Source: Marinagarivorans sp.
GTDB taxonomy: Bacteria > Pseudomonadota > Gammaproteobacteria > Pseudomonadales > Cellvibrionaceae
Direction of reading: 5' to 3'
Length of the DNA: 48,327 bases
Assembly: GCA_028281865.1 (NCBI GenBank)
Contig: JANQJB010000015.1
Coordinates: 1-48,327 of the forward strand
Shown here: one piece after another, positions 34,668-42,908 of the stretch
Layout of the letters: every line of letters begins with the position of its first letter
Position numbering within the stretch: the stretch's first letter is position 1
The notes under the pieces: model-generated
Told to the model about the DNA's origin: nothing
Seen by the model: only the letters and a program-made list of their open reading frames with translations
The model's database searches: none
Program-made: the position numbers and the translations under genes

Positions 34668-35387
34668 TCAAACCAAGAAGACGGGCTCTTTATCGTCGGG
34701 CATTTGCGCCACCTCATCTGGCGATAAGCGGGCGTATATTTCAATCAGTGTGCCATCGGGGTCCTTTAACCAGAGCTCGTGCAGCGGTGTCCCACGCCAC
34801 GTTGTACGCGGTGGTTTCTCGATGACAAAATTGTTGGAACATGCAGAATAGTAGAAATCGACAACGGTTTGTTTATCTTCCACACCAAGACCAAGATGAT
34901 AGAGGGTATCTTGGTGTAAGGTCTTGTCGTCAGCGACCAGTAGCACTAAATTGAGATTGGCCCTTGAGTTAAGAATTGTTACATAGCGATGAGTCCACTC
35001 CTTTGGTTTAACACCATACAACCAACTATAAAAACGCGCCGACTGAGCGAGATTCTTGACACGAATACTGATATGGGATTCTCCTTTTAACGATACAAAA
35101 GACAAACCCTCCACGGACTTCAACACTGCTATCCGCGCCTCGAGTTTTGTCGCAATCTGCCCTTTTGTATCGTTCGGCCCTAGCACCGAAAACAACAAGT
35201 CCCAATTATAAAATTCTTGCGATTGTTGGGTAAGCTCCAGCGTCGCCTCGCGCGTAACGGAAATTAATATTCCCTCTTGTGGCCAATTAGAAGCGACAAA
35301 TTCAGCAACAATATTTTCCTCAGCCAATATTTCGAGAATTGCAGTCTTCTGCGTATCAGGAAGTTCCCCAACAAGATACACCCTCAT
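34668..35387 (-). CDS. VOC-superfamily protein with a novel N-terminal region
   Basis: A 239-residue soluble protein. The C-terminal ~130 residues form a vicinal-oxygen-chelate (glyoxalase/dioxygenase) domain: ESHISIRVKNLAQSARFYSW followed by LYGVKP at its start, and WRGTPLHELWLKDPDGTLIE followed by IYARL at its end. The His in SHISIRV and the Glu in LIEIYARL are candidate metal ligands, and the pattern recalls the CadI/ArsI group. The N-terminal ~105 residues begin MRVYLVGELPDTQKTAILEI and look like a small separate alpha/beta domain I cannot name. The start is the ATG at 35387, after GAGG; an in-frame TTG 12 bases upstream is less likely. A 50-bp palindrome abuts the ribosome site. Substrate unknown. 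Confidence 0.8.
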   Translation of the reverse strand: MRVYLVGELPDTQKTAILEILAEENIVAEFVASNWPQEGILISVTREATLELTQQSQEFYNWDLLFSVLGPNDTKGQIATKLEARIAVLKSVEGLSFVSLKGESHISIRVKNLAQSARFYSWLYGVKPKEWTHRYVTILNSRANLNLVLLVADDKTLHQDTLYHLGLGVEDKQTVVDFYYSACSNNFVIEKPPRTTWRGTPLHELWLKDPDGTLIEIYARLSPDEVAQMPDDKEPVFLV

Positions 35388-35397
35388 ATTCCGCCTC

Positions 35398-35447
35398 AAA
35401 TTTTAAAATGATGTTCAGTATATATACCGAACATCATTTTAAAATTT
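35398..35447. promoter_or_regulatory. 50-bp near-perfect palindrome before the VOC gene
   Basis: Arms at 35398-35416 and 35429-35447 are exact 19-base reverse complements, and the middle 12 bases (AGTATATATACC) are themselves almost palindromic. It ends one base before the GAGG ribosome site of the VOC gene and begins 20 bases past the stop of the gene before it. It could be an operator of a dimeric repressor, or a stem that limits translation or stops transcription; the arms are very AT-rich. Confidence 0.8.
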
Positions 35448-35467
35448 CTAAACCCGAAATGCTAACC

Positions 35468-35785
35468 CTATTCAATGCGAACGTTAATTTGCGGATCAAA
35501 TTCCACATCCCCATTTTCGTCAATGACTGCAAACTTGAACGTTTTCGCGTGACGCAAAACAATAAGGGGATGCACACGGTGTTCACGTCGAATAAAAAAT
35601 AGCTCCCAGCGCAAAAAGTTCAACTCACTCAATTTGGTTAATTGTCGACAGTTCATTAAACGAAAAAATAAATGGGGTACCGCTACTTGCCCACTCCTGC
35701 GCTCCAGCGCGTTTTCATAGGGTGTTGTTGGCAGCTCATACATCTCACCATAATTATTTGGCTCGCAGTATTCAATATCAGACAT
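35468..35785 (-). CDS. Small protein of unknown function
   Basis: A 105-residue protein without signal peptide or membrane segment. I start it at the ATG at 35785 (MSDIEYCEPNNYGEMYELPT), with AGAGG about 10 bases upstream; a longer in-frame TTG start at 35806 would read through that site. The middle is basic and hydrophobic (HLFFRLMNCRQLTKLSELNF; LRWELFFIRREHRVHPLIVL), followed by LRHAKTFKFAVIDENGDVEF ending DPQINVRIE. I do not recognise it. It lies between the ROK kinase and VOC genes on the same strand. Confidence 0.6.
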   Translation of the reverse strand: MSDIEYCEPNNYGEMYELPTTPYENALERRSGQVAVPHLFFRLMNCRQLTKLSELNFLRWELFFIRREHRVHPLIVLRHAKTFKFAVIDENGDVEFDPQINVRIE

Positions 35786-35911
35786 TTGCGCTAAACCTCT
35801 TGTCAATTATTGATTGGTTTATTGTCCACGTAGAGCGGCACGCTTGTCTGTAGCAGATTGCCTGCAAAGCCTGTGAGATATGGCTTACAACTGATCAATA
35901 AACAGCCAACA

Positions 35912-36841
35912 CTAAAGCATTGATCTCGCGGCCAGTAAAGCACCATAAAGGCCTGATTTGTCATCTAATGTCGATAAAACCAACTGTCTACTTGGCTCGA
36001 AATAGGGTAGGTAGTTGGCTAGCCTAGTATTCGCAAAGCGTTGAATTTTTGTTAGCAGCTGAATATTTTGCATGACACCCCCACCGAACACTATTTTTTC
36101 AGGCGCATATGAGCAAACCAAACACTGCACAAATTGTGCGAGATATTCTGCCTCAAGATCCCATGCTGGGTGCCCCTCGTCTAAAAATTGAGGACCTGCT
36201 CCCCAACGCTGCTCAATAGCCGGCCCACTTGCGAGACCTTCTAAACAATTATCACGATGAAAACCACAGACTCCGGCAAAATTGTCGTAGCTCTTTTTTT
36301 GAATAGGAATATGCCCCAATTCAAAATGTGTTTTGCCAGACGCAATTTTTCCGTTTAGATAGACACCAGCACCAATGCCGGTGCCAACTGTTACGTAGAC
36401 AAAATTATCGCAAGGAACTGCCGCGCCCAGTCGCTTCTCTGCTCTAGCAGACATATTCACATCTGTATCAAAAACAAGATTTTCCCGGTCCAAAATACCG
36501 ATCAGGTTTTCACCTAAATTAAAATCTGACCAACCGGGTTTAGGTGTTGCTAAAATTGTTCCATAGTTAGAAGACATCGGATCGATATCTAAGGGTCCAA
36601 AACTCGCTACCCCTAAAGCCGCAAGCCTACCAAAATTAGAAAAATATGCCCTTATTTCTGCCAAAGTTTTCTGTGGAGAGGAAGTATCAATTCTTGCGAA
36701 AGCGTTTTTGCTTTTAGTGACAAAAGAGTCCCCCGACCGCTTAGCATCACTTACCCATGCGTCAAAGCTTGCGATCTCGACACAAGAACACAGAACTTTC
36801 GTACCACCAAGCTCTATACCTCCAATTAAAATTTGATTCAT
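35912..36841 (-). CDS. ROK-family sugar kinase (fructokinase-like)
   Basis: A 309-residue cytosolic kinase. It starts MNQILIGGIELGGTKVLCSC, with the ATP-binding DxGGTK-type loop as IELGGTK, then SFGPLDIDPMSSNYGTILAT and PKPGWSDFNLGENL, a DTDVNMSARAE substrate segment and VTVGTGIGAGVYLNGKIASG. The zinc-binding motif of ROK proteins is present: the His of FELGHIPI with CGFHRDNCLEG (C-x2-H-x3-C type spacing). This is the fructokinase (BsFRK/Mak-like) branch, phosphorylating fructose or a related hexose. I start it at 36841; a start at 36874 adds 11 residues. It follows the large hybrid regulator by 57 bp, which suggests co-transcription with, or control by, that regulator. Confidence 0.85.
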   Translation of the reverse strand: MNQILIGGIELGGTKVLCSCVEIASFDAWVSDAKRSGDSFVTKSKNAFARIDTSSPQKTLAEIRAYFSNFGRLAALGVASFGPLDIDPMSSNYGTILATPKPGWSDFNLGENLIGILDRENLVFDTDVNMSARAEKRLGAAVPCDNFVYVTVGTGIGAGVYLNGKIASGKTHFELGHIPIQKKSYDNFAGVCGFHRDNCLEGLASGPAIEQRWGAGPQFLDEGHPAWDLEAEYLAQFVQCLVCSYAPEKIVFGGGVMQNIQLLTKIQRFANTRLANYLPYFEPSRQLVLSTLDDKSGLYGALLAARSML

Positions 36842-36898
36842 ACTTTTTTCGCTATGGACTTGGCTTTCATACATCAGGATTTTACAAATACTACTGAA

Positions 36899-39800
36899 CT
36901 AAGGTGCCTTTTTTAACTGCGTTGGCGAGATGCCGAATTTTTGTTTGAATCTACGGCTGAAATACCCCGGATCATCGAAGCCAACTTCGCTGGCTATTTC
37001 GCGAATTGTCACCGAGGTGCCAGATTCACGTACCAACTGAATAGCGCGTTCAAAGCGAATATTATCAATAAAGTCTTTGGGCGTTTGACCGGTTAAACCT
37101 TTTAGTTTCTCATAAAGGTTTTGATGGCTTTTATTCATAAGAACAGCAAATTCCTTGACACTAAATTCGCTATTAGCAATATTTTTTTCAGCGATTTCAA
37201 TCGCGCGTTGAACAAACACCTCGTCCTTTTTGGTTGTCGTAACTTCTGCTGGGTCCACGGTTAACGGTCGTAAAAAATGCTGTTTAGCTTTTCGCCGCGC
37301 CTCAATTAAGTTTTTTATTCTTTGCCTTAAAACAGGCATATTAAAGGGTTTTTTAATATAGTCGTCTGCACCGCTCTCCAGACCTCGTAATTCGAGCTCG
37401 TTCGACCATCGCGCCGTTAACATAATAACGGGAATGTGCGATATAAGTTCGTCGTTTTTTAGACTATCGCAAAACTCTAAGCCATTCATTTCCGGCATCA
37501 TTAAGTCCGTCAAAACTAAATCGGGCATATACTGCCGGGTATATTCGAGGCCGATGGCTCCGTTCTCTGCTAAGATGACCTCATACTCACTGTGTAAATC
37601 TTCCTTCAGAAGTTGTCGAATCTGCTTCTCATCTTCGACAATAAGAAGACTAGGTAATTTCCGCTGAGCTTCCTTTTTCGCCACTTCGCTGCTGACAATT
37701 TGGCGAAAATCATCCGGGGAGAGTTCAACTGAATCCTTTGACTCTATTTTTTTATTTTCATAAATACTCTTTTCACTGTTTATACGATCAGCTTCTTCGA
37801 CCGCCCCACATCCCTCCTCTTTAGCTGCGCAAATGTCCTCATCAAAAATTACGCTTTCATCGCTTACAACGATTGGTAAACGAACCTCAAAACGTGAGCC
37901 GTGATCTTCCACACCATCTAGGTTTGATTTCTTGACTGGGCTTACGACAAAGATTTCACCACTGCACAAGTTAAGCAGCTCGCGTGTTAATGCTAACCCA
38001 ATACCCGTGCCGCTGACTTTATCCATATTTTTTGCCCGGTAAAACTGCTCAAAAATAAGCGACTTTTCCTCCGGCAAAATCCCTACCCCGGAATCCTCAA
38101 CGATAAGTTGTAGCGTGTGCTCGTTAATTTTCTCCCTAATTAAGTTGAGTTCAATTTCAATAGTTCCTGCTTCAGGAGTATATTTAATAGCGTTATCGAG
38201 CAAATTCGTTAGTATTTTTTCGTATTTATCGCTATCTAATTTATATTGCGTATGGGTGTCTGGCAGTAAAATTTGATAATTAATACGCTTTTCTTCCGCC
38301 AATAATCTCATTGATTCCAAAATATTTTTACTAAAACCTATCACGTCGACATCCGTTAAAGTCATCTTTAATTGCCGCCTCTCTAAGCGGCGAAAATCTA
38401 ATAGTTGATCAACCAACCGGCGTAAACGCGAGGCACTCCGGCTAATTTGCTCAAGCGACTTTAAATCTTCAGAGCTTTGTTTTTTCTCCAACAACTGATC
38501 CAAACGCCCGAGAATAATGGTTAACGGCGTACGTAACTCATGAGATATGCCGGTAAAAAAGCTAACTTTCATCAATTCCGTTTCAAGCAAATGCTTTTCC
38601 CGCAAGCGCACGATGACGTAAGCGAATAAACTAACCGTTAAAAACGCAACAAACAGAGCAAGCTGAAACCACGTTTGCTGTAACAGTGGGGGAATGACTC
38701 GGAATTCGATGAGCTCAGGTGTCGGATCAATATTAAAATCGGCATCGCGCGCCCGGACTTGCAGCGTATGCTTACCGCTGGGAAGCCATTCAAACACGCT
38801 ATAGGTAGCATTCGAAAATGGCGACCAGGGGCCGTCATTTAGTTTCCATGAATAATTTAATAAAAAGTTACGTGTGCCAAACCCACTATCCTTGCCCAAC
38901 CAAGTTACTTGATTAAAACCTTTAATCGCAACTTCTTTGTTATATCGCAGAATAACGGTTTCCGGGGGGGAGTTGTCAAAAGTGTATTGCAACGCCGCAA
39001 AGAATTTGTTCTTGCTCGACGGTTGAGAATTACCGGAATAGTCTGGTGCAATCCAAGGAAAATCGTTGTAGCTCATATTGAGCCACATTGTGTGATTTTG
39101 GTCCGACCTAATTTCCAACCCCCGGGCGGGTGCAGGGAGGCGCACACGATTAAAGCGCGCCCAGCGCTGCCCATCAAAGCGATATATGCGCGAAGGCGCA
39201 GTTGCCAGAATACTGCCATCGCTTAATTCGGAAACATCGCGTATTTGATCACGGTCTAAGCCATCGTGTCTGTTATAGCGTGTCCATGTTCCCTGGTCAT
39301 AACAGAAGATGCCAAAACGCGTTGCAAGCCAGACGCGGTCGGAGCGGTCCACCAAAATTCGTGTTATCGACCCGTGCTCAAGTTCGGCCGGCCGGTTTGG
39401 GATTGGCACCGGCCTGCCAGCTCGGTAAACGTGCAAGCGTTGGCTCTCGACCAGCCATAAAGTGCCATCTTTTTGTCCCGCTAAGGCAGTAATTTGCTTG
39501 GGATGATTACTCAATACAAGTGGTGTAACATCAATTTCGCGCTGTTGATCATTCACCTGCATGAGCAGCAAATTATCCTGATTGACAGACTCTCCAGCCA
39601 CAACAAAACTGCCGTCGGCGCGAAAGTGGATCCTGCCGATATCTACTCGGTTCTTCAGCTGGGGTAAACGCTTTTGCAACCAATTCCACTGCGCTATCGG
39701 CTTTGAAGTGATTTGTTGCGTATCGAAAGTCGCAATTGCACTCGCACCTCGATCTTCACCCAGCGCCACAATATGGCCACCTGGTATCAGACGCAATGCA

Positions 39801-40951
39801 TGCACCTGCTCAATAAGTTCACCCTCTTGATCAAAGCGAAGCCATTCAGACTTCAGTTTATTTTGCAACAAAACCCGACCATCAACGTCGGTAAACCAGA
39901 AATAACCTGTTGGACCCTCGACCTGAAAATGCAAATTATAATAACTTTGGCCCCACGGCAGATGACTATTTTCTATCCACAAGCTTCTTGAATAGGGACT
40001 AATAACGACAGACGTGCCATCGGGATTATGCACAAGATCGAATTTTGCCAACGGGATATTGTAGTCCGGCGCCTTGTAGACCTGCCAACTTGGACCATCG
40101 CCCTCGGCGATAAAACCCTCTCCCCACACATAAACATAACCCCATTTATTTATCGCTACGCCCAAATGAGCACCGTGAAAGCCCTGAGAATCCAACTGCA
40201 CTATTTGCCATCGACCGCTTGACTTTCGATAACAGGCCAGCGGTATTTGAGGATGTTGGCTTGCAAGCCAAATACAGTCTTCGCCGTTAGCCATGGTAAA
40301 CCGGCTGTCCAAATCACCGGGAATCGAATAGGGAAAATTTATTTTTGACTCAGAATCAACATTTAGAAAATTATCGGAAACCGGAATTCTAACGAGAGTG
40401 CCAGAGAGATATTCGACTAGCCAGAGATATTGTTTGTCATCAATAAAAAAATCGTCAAAGCGACGCTGTCGCATGGCATGCTTAATTACCTGACCATCGG
40501 AAACTTGCAAAACGCCAGTATTTGCAAGCACCCAAAGAGATCCGTCAGCAGACTCGATAATTCGCGTCCTATCACTAGCATCCCTTTCGGCTGTATATAT
40601 CGTGCGCCATACTCTTTTGTCGCGACTGTGTAGCAGCCTAGTGGGCGTTCTGACATATATTTCGCTCGTTCTGTGCTGATGAACCGCCAACACGCTTTCA
40701 CCTTCGAGCTGCTTAATGCTGGTCCATTCTTTGCCATCGTATTCGACCAAGCCTTGAATATGGCCAAAAAACAAGCTGCCATTTTCTCCCTGGTGGAAAC
40801 TCAACAGCCCCAAATGATTTAGTTGATCAATTGTTCGCCAACGCCACGTTTCTCCAAAAGTCGACTTGATTTCCATCGAATAGGGCTCAGCCGCCCAAGC
40901 GGGATAAAAGAATGGCAGTAATAAAAAGACGAGAAAATTAGAATTTTTCAT
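36899..40951 (-). CDS. Hybrid two-component system regulator 1 (Y_Y_Y sensor, kinase, receiver, AraC output)
   Basis: A 1350-residue one-protein signalling system. A signal peptide is followed by about 700 residues of Reg_prop beta-propeller blades (for example NGSLFFGHIQGLVEYDGKEW; DRVWLATRFGIFCYDQGTWT) and a Y_Y_Y domain that ends HTLQVRARDADFNIDPTPEL. One transmembrane helix (about 765-785) leads to HisKA with ISHELRTPLT, phospho-His at 804, a HATPase domain (NLLDNAIKYTPEAG; VSGTGIGLALTRE), a receiver domain with phospho-Asp at 1149 (LVLTDLMMPEMNG) and a C-terminal AraC helix-turn-helix (IREIASEVGFDDPGYFSRRF). In Bacteroidetes such proteins sense sugars in the periplasm and switch on nearby polysaccharide-use genes. 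Its paralogue lies 2 kb away, divergently. Confidence 0.94.
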   Translation of the reverse strand: MKNSNFLVFLLLPFFYPAWAAEPYSMEIKSTFGETWRWRTIDQLNHLGLLSFHQGENGSLFFGHIQGLVEYDGKEWTSIKQLEGESVLAVHQHRTSEIYVRTPTRLLHSRDKRVWRTIYTAERDASDRTRIIESADGSLWVLANTGVLQVSDGQVIKHAMRQRRFDDFFIDDKQYLWLVEYLSGTLVRIPVSDNFLNVDSESKINFPYSIPGDLDSRFTMANGEDCIWLASQHPQIPLACYRKSSGRWQIVQLDSQGFHGAHLGVAINKWGYVYVWGEGFIAEGDGPSWQVYKAPDYNIPLAKFDLVHNPDGTSVVISPYSRSLWIENSHLPWGQSYYNLHFQVEGPTGYFWFTDVDGRVLLQNKLKSEWLRFDQEGELIEQVHALRLIPGGHIVALGEDRGASAIATFDTQQITSKPIAQWNWLQKRLPQLKNRVDIGRIHFRADGSFVVAGESVNQDNLLLMQVNDQQREIDVTPLVLSNHPKQITALAGQKDGTLWLVESQRLHVYRAGRPVPIPNRPAELEHGSITRILVDRSDRVWLATRFGIFCYDQGTWTRYNRHDGLDRDQIRDVSELSDGSILATAPSRIYRFDGQRWARFNRVRLPAPARGLEIRSDQNHTMWLNMSYNDFPWIAPDYSGNSQPSSKNKFFAALQYTFDNSPPETVILRYNKEVAIKGFNQVTWLGKDSGFGTRNFLLNYSWKLNDGPWSPFSNATYSVFEWLPSGKHTLQVRARDADFNIDPTPELIEFRVIPPLLQQTWFQLALFVAFLTVSLFAYVIVRLREKHLLETELMKVSFFTGISHELRTPLTIILGRLDQLLEKKQSSEDLKSLEQISRSASRLRRLVDQLLDFRRLERRQLKMTLTDVDVIGFSKNILESMRLLAEEKRINYQILLPDTHTQYKLDSDKYEKILTNLLDNAIKYTPEAGTIEIELNLIREKINEHTLQLIVEDSGVGILPEEKSLIFEQFYRAKNMDKVSGTGIGLALTRELLNLCSGEIFVVSPVKKSNLDGVEDHGSRFEVRLPIVVSDESVIFDEDICAAKEEGCGAVEEADRINSEKSIYENKKIESKDSVELSPDDFRQIVSSEVAKKEAQRKLPSLLIVEDEKQIRQLLKEDLHSEYEVILAENGAIGLEYTRQYMPDLVLTDLMMPEMNGLEFCDSLKNDELISHIPVIMLTARWSNELELRGLESGADDYIKKPFNMPVLRQRIKNLIEARRKAKQHFLRPLTVDPAEVTTTKKDEVFVQRAIEIAEKNIANSEFSVKEFAVLMNKSHQNLYEKLKGLTGQTPKDFIDNIRFERAIQLVRESGTSVTIREIASEVGFDDPGYFSRRFKQKFGISPTQLKKAP

Positions 40952-41419
40952 TAACGTTCGTTTTTAAATAGAAAGATCCTGATACTAAGTCAAGTCAAAA
41001 AACATGCTGTGATCACTATTTAACTGCAACATGAAGACTTTTCTTGCAGGAATTCACAAATTCTCCTTAGTAGTGAAAAAATCCCATAGCAAAGTGATTT
41101 TCTCCTAACAACGGCTTGCCATCTTGTTCACTATTTGGGCTGAAAATTATAGACAAAGTACACAAATGGATAATCTGAAAAGTAGTCAGCACCCATCCGA
41201 ATCAGGCCCATCATTGTCAACTAAATTAAAAAAATCTGATAAATTCGAATTGACTTCGCTGCGAAGTGAAAATGAAGAAACGTATAGTGAAGAGGGCGAT
41301 CCACTAATATTCACAGGTGCCCTAGGCAAATTTCGGAGTGTGATATGAGTGAAAAAAAACACCTAGGCTGATCACAATTGGTACGAATAGATCTTGCGTC
41401 AAGCCCTGAGCGATAACGA
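40952..41419. other. Intergenic region before hybrid regulator 1
   Basis: About 468 bp between the two minus-strand genes for the hybrid regulator and the lytic transglycosylase. It must hold the regulator promoter. An open frame of 60 codons on the plus strand (ATG at 41166, ending 41348; Ser/Glu/Lys-rich) has no ribosome site, and I do not call it a gene with any confidence. Confidence 0.5.
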
Positions 41420-42442
41420 CTAAGCATAAAAGCGAGCAGCAATTTCCTCGTAATTCGCAATTATTCTACTCAAATACTGACTAGTTTCGCTGAAATTCGG
41501 TATTTTTCCATAACGTGTATAAAGCGCTTCGTCTGTCCAAGTGCGCGATAATCCGGCGTTATATGCTGCCGCGGCGGTAAGTATATTGCCATTCCTTACT
41601 CGCAACGCGTTGGCTAACATCGATACCATCGCAAAAATAGGTTTCTTGTAGGTAAATCTTTCGTCGAAGCCTACAAAAAAATCGACGTTGTTGAAAATAT
41701 CTCGCTTGCCCAATATCTCAACATTGGTGTTGATATATTCTATATAATCCTGTTTAGCCTTTTTTATCTTGGCGTCAAACTCTAACAGCGTTGCGTTTCT
41801 ATTTATCTGAGCCTGTGCCTCGACCCGCGCATCTTGCCCTTCCGCCAACAACTGCAAGGCTTTATTGAGATTAATTTTGACGTCTCCCGCACTCGCCTTA
41901 AGATAGCGATTTTTTTCTCCAATTAACCTCTGGTAGCGCGCCAAAGAATCTGCCAACTGCAAAGCGACATAGGGCGGGTGATGGTGGCGTTTTTCTTTGC
42001 CAGCCACAATCATATTGTGACCTTTTGAAGCCGTGCGTGGCATCAGCTGACAAATACCGACAGCCAACGAGTTTGAAATCGCAAGTTCGCAAAACAAAGA
42101 CTCCGCCATAATTTGCGAAATAACCCAAACAGGATCAACAGCATAAACTGAACGATTGTTACGAATGGCTAAATCCAGCCAATAAACGATATTGGTAATG
42201 CGTTTTTCGAAATCAATTTGTTGGTAGGGTTGCCGCCAAAACTGCAGAGTCATGCCTCGGTAGAAGGAGTCCATGACATCAAGTGTGGCCAAAACGAGTT
42301 TATATCGAGCGTTCTCATCCAGGCGTCGATCTTTATTTTTTTCGGCTAGGAAATCAAAGGGCTTAGCCCGTACTGAGCAGGCCAATGGAATGCTGCTCGC
42401 GAAAAGCGCTTTTGAGAGTAAGTTTCGACGATAGATATTCAT
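41420..42442 (-). CDS. Exported SLT-type lytic transglycosylase-like protein
   Basis: A 340-residue protein. The N-terminus MNIYRRNLLSKALFASSIPL has a twin-arginine-like RR before a hydrophobic stretch and a cut near VRA, so export, perhaps by Tat, is likely. The catalytic part resembles GH23: VWVISQIMAESLFCELAISN followed by SLAVGICQLMPRTA, where the Glu at residue 114 (ES) is in the position of the catalytic acid. A later YNAG (AAAAYNAGLSRTW) and SQYLSRIIANYE complete the fold. Between these halves is an insert of about 130 residues, helical and Lys/Gln-rich. The ATG at 42442 is used; a TTG 9 bases upstream is weaker. Such enzymes cut the glycan strands of peptidoglycan. It lies between the two hybrid regulators. 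Confidence 0.8.
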   Translation of the reverse strand: MNIYRRNLLSKALFASSIPLACSVRAKPFDFLAEKNKDRRLDENARYKLVLATLDVMDSFYRGMTLQFWRQPYQQIDFEKRITNIVYWLDLAIRNNRSVYAVDPVWVISQIMAESLFCELAISNSLAVGICQLMPRTASKGHNMIVAGKEKRHHHPPYVALQLADSLARYQRLIGEKNRYLKASAGDVKINLNKALQLLAEGQDARVEAQAQINRNATLLEFDAKIKKAKQDYIEYINTNVEILGKRDIFNNVDFFVGFDERFTYKKPIFAMVSMLANALRVRNGNILTAAAAYNAGLSRTWTDEALYTRYGKIPNFSETSQYLSRIIANYEEIAARFYA

Positions 42443-42908
42443 AAAACCCAATGATTAAACCAAATAGAACCTTTATAAAAAAGCCTCTCTAACGGCGATC
42501 AAGCTGAAGATCCGACAGCAATGGAAGCAACTTCCACATACTCAGTTTCACCACAGCACTGACGTCCGTTGGGACAGGTTTATCGAAGAATCGTTCAGCC
42601 GTCACAAGTCGACAAAGTATGTACAGATACAAAATCGCGCACCTGTTTACGCTAGAAGCTTACAGAGGTTGAGCGAGAAGCGGCCAATAACCACTTATTT
42701 TTTATCGCACATGACTCTATTTTTACAGCAACAAATCTCTACTATGGCGCCGGAAGGTGCTAAAACCTTGGGGCGCAGAGGATTAGCACTAGAATACCAA
42801 CCAGCACAAGTATGTGATCGAGTTCCCGACTTAATTCGCACTGGACTATATTGTTCTGTGCATTCCTTAAAAAATTAAGATAACTGCTCCAAGAAGAATG
42901 GGCCCGTA
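42443..42908. other. Divergent intergenic region before hybrid regulator 2
   Basis: About 466 bp between the divergent transglycosylase and hybrid regulator 2 genes. It should carry both promoters. I see no convincing -35/-10 pair, no operator palindrome and no credible gene; a 69-codon open frame at 42669 has no ribosome site or recognisable protein character. Confidence 0.5.

Noticed and set aside
41166-41348. A 60-codon Ser/Glu/Lys-rich open frame on the plus strand
   Set aside because: No ribosome site, no recognisable fold or signal peptide, and it sits in a promoter region.
42669-42878. A 69-codon open frame before hybrid regulator 2
   Set aside because: No ribosome site or protein-like composition; it overlaps the expected promoter region.
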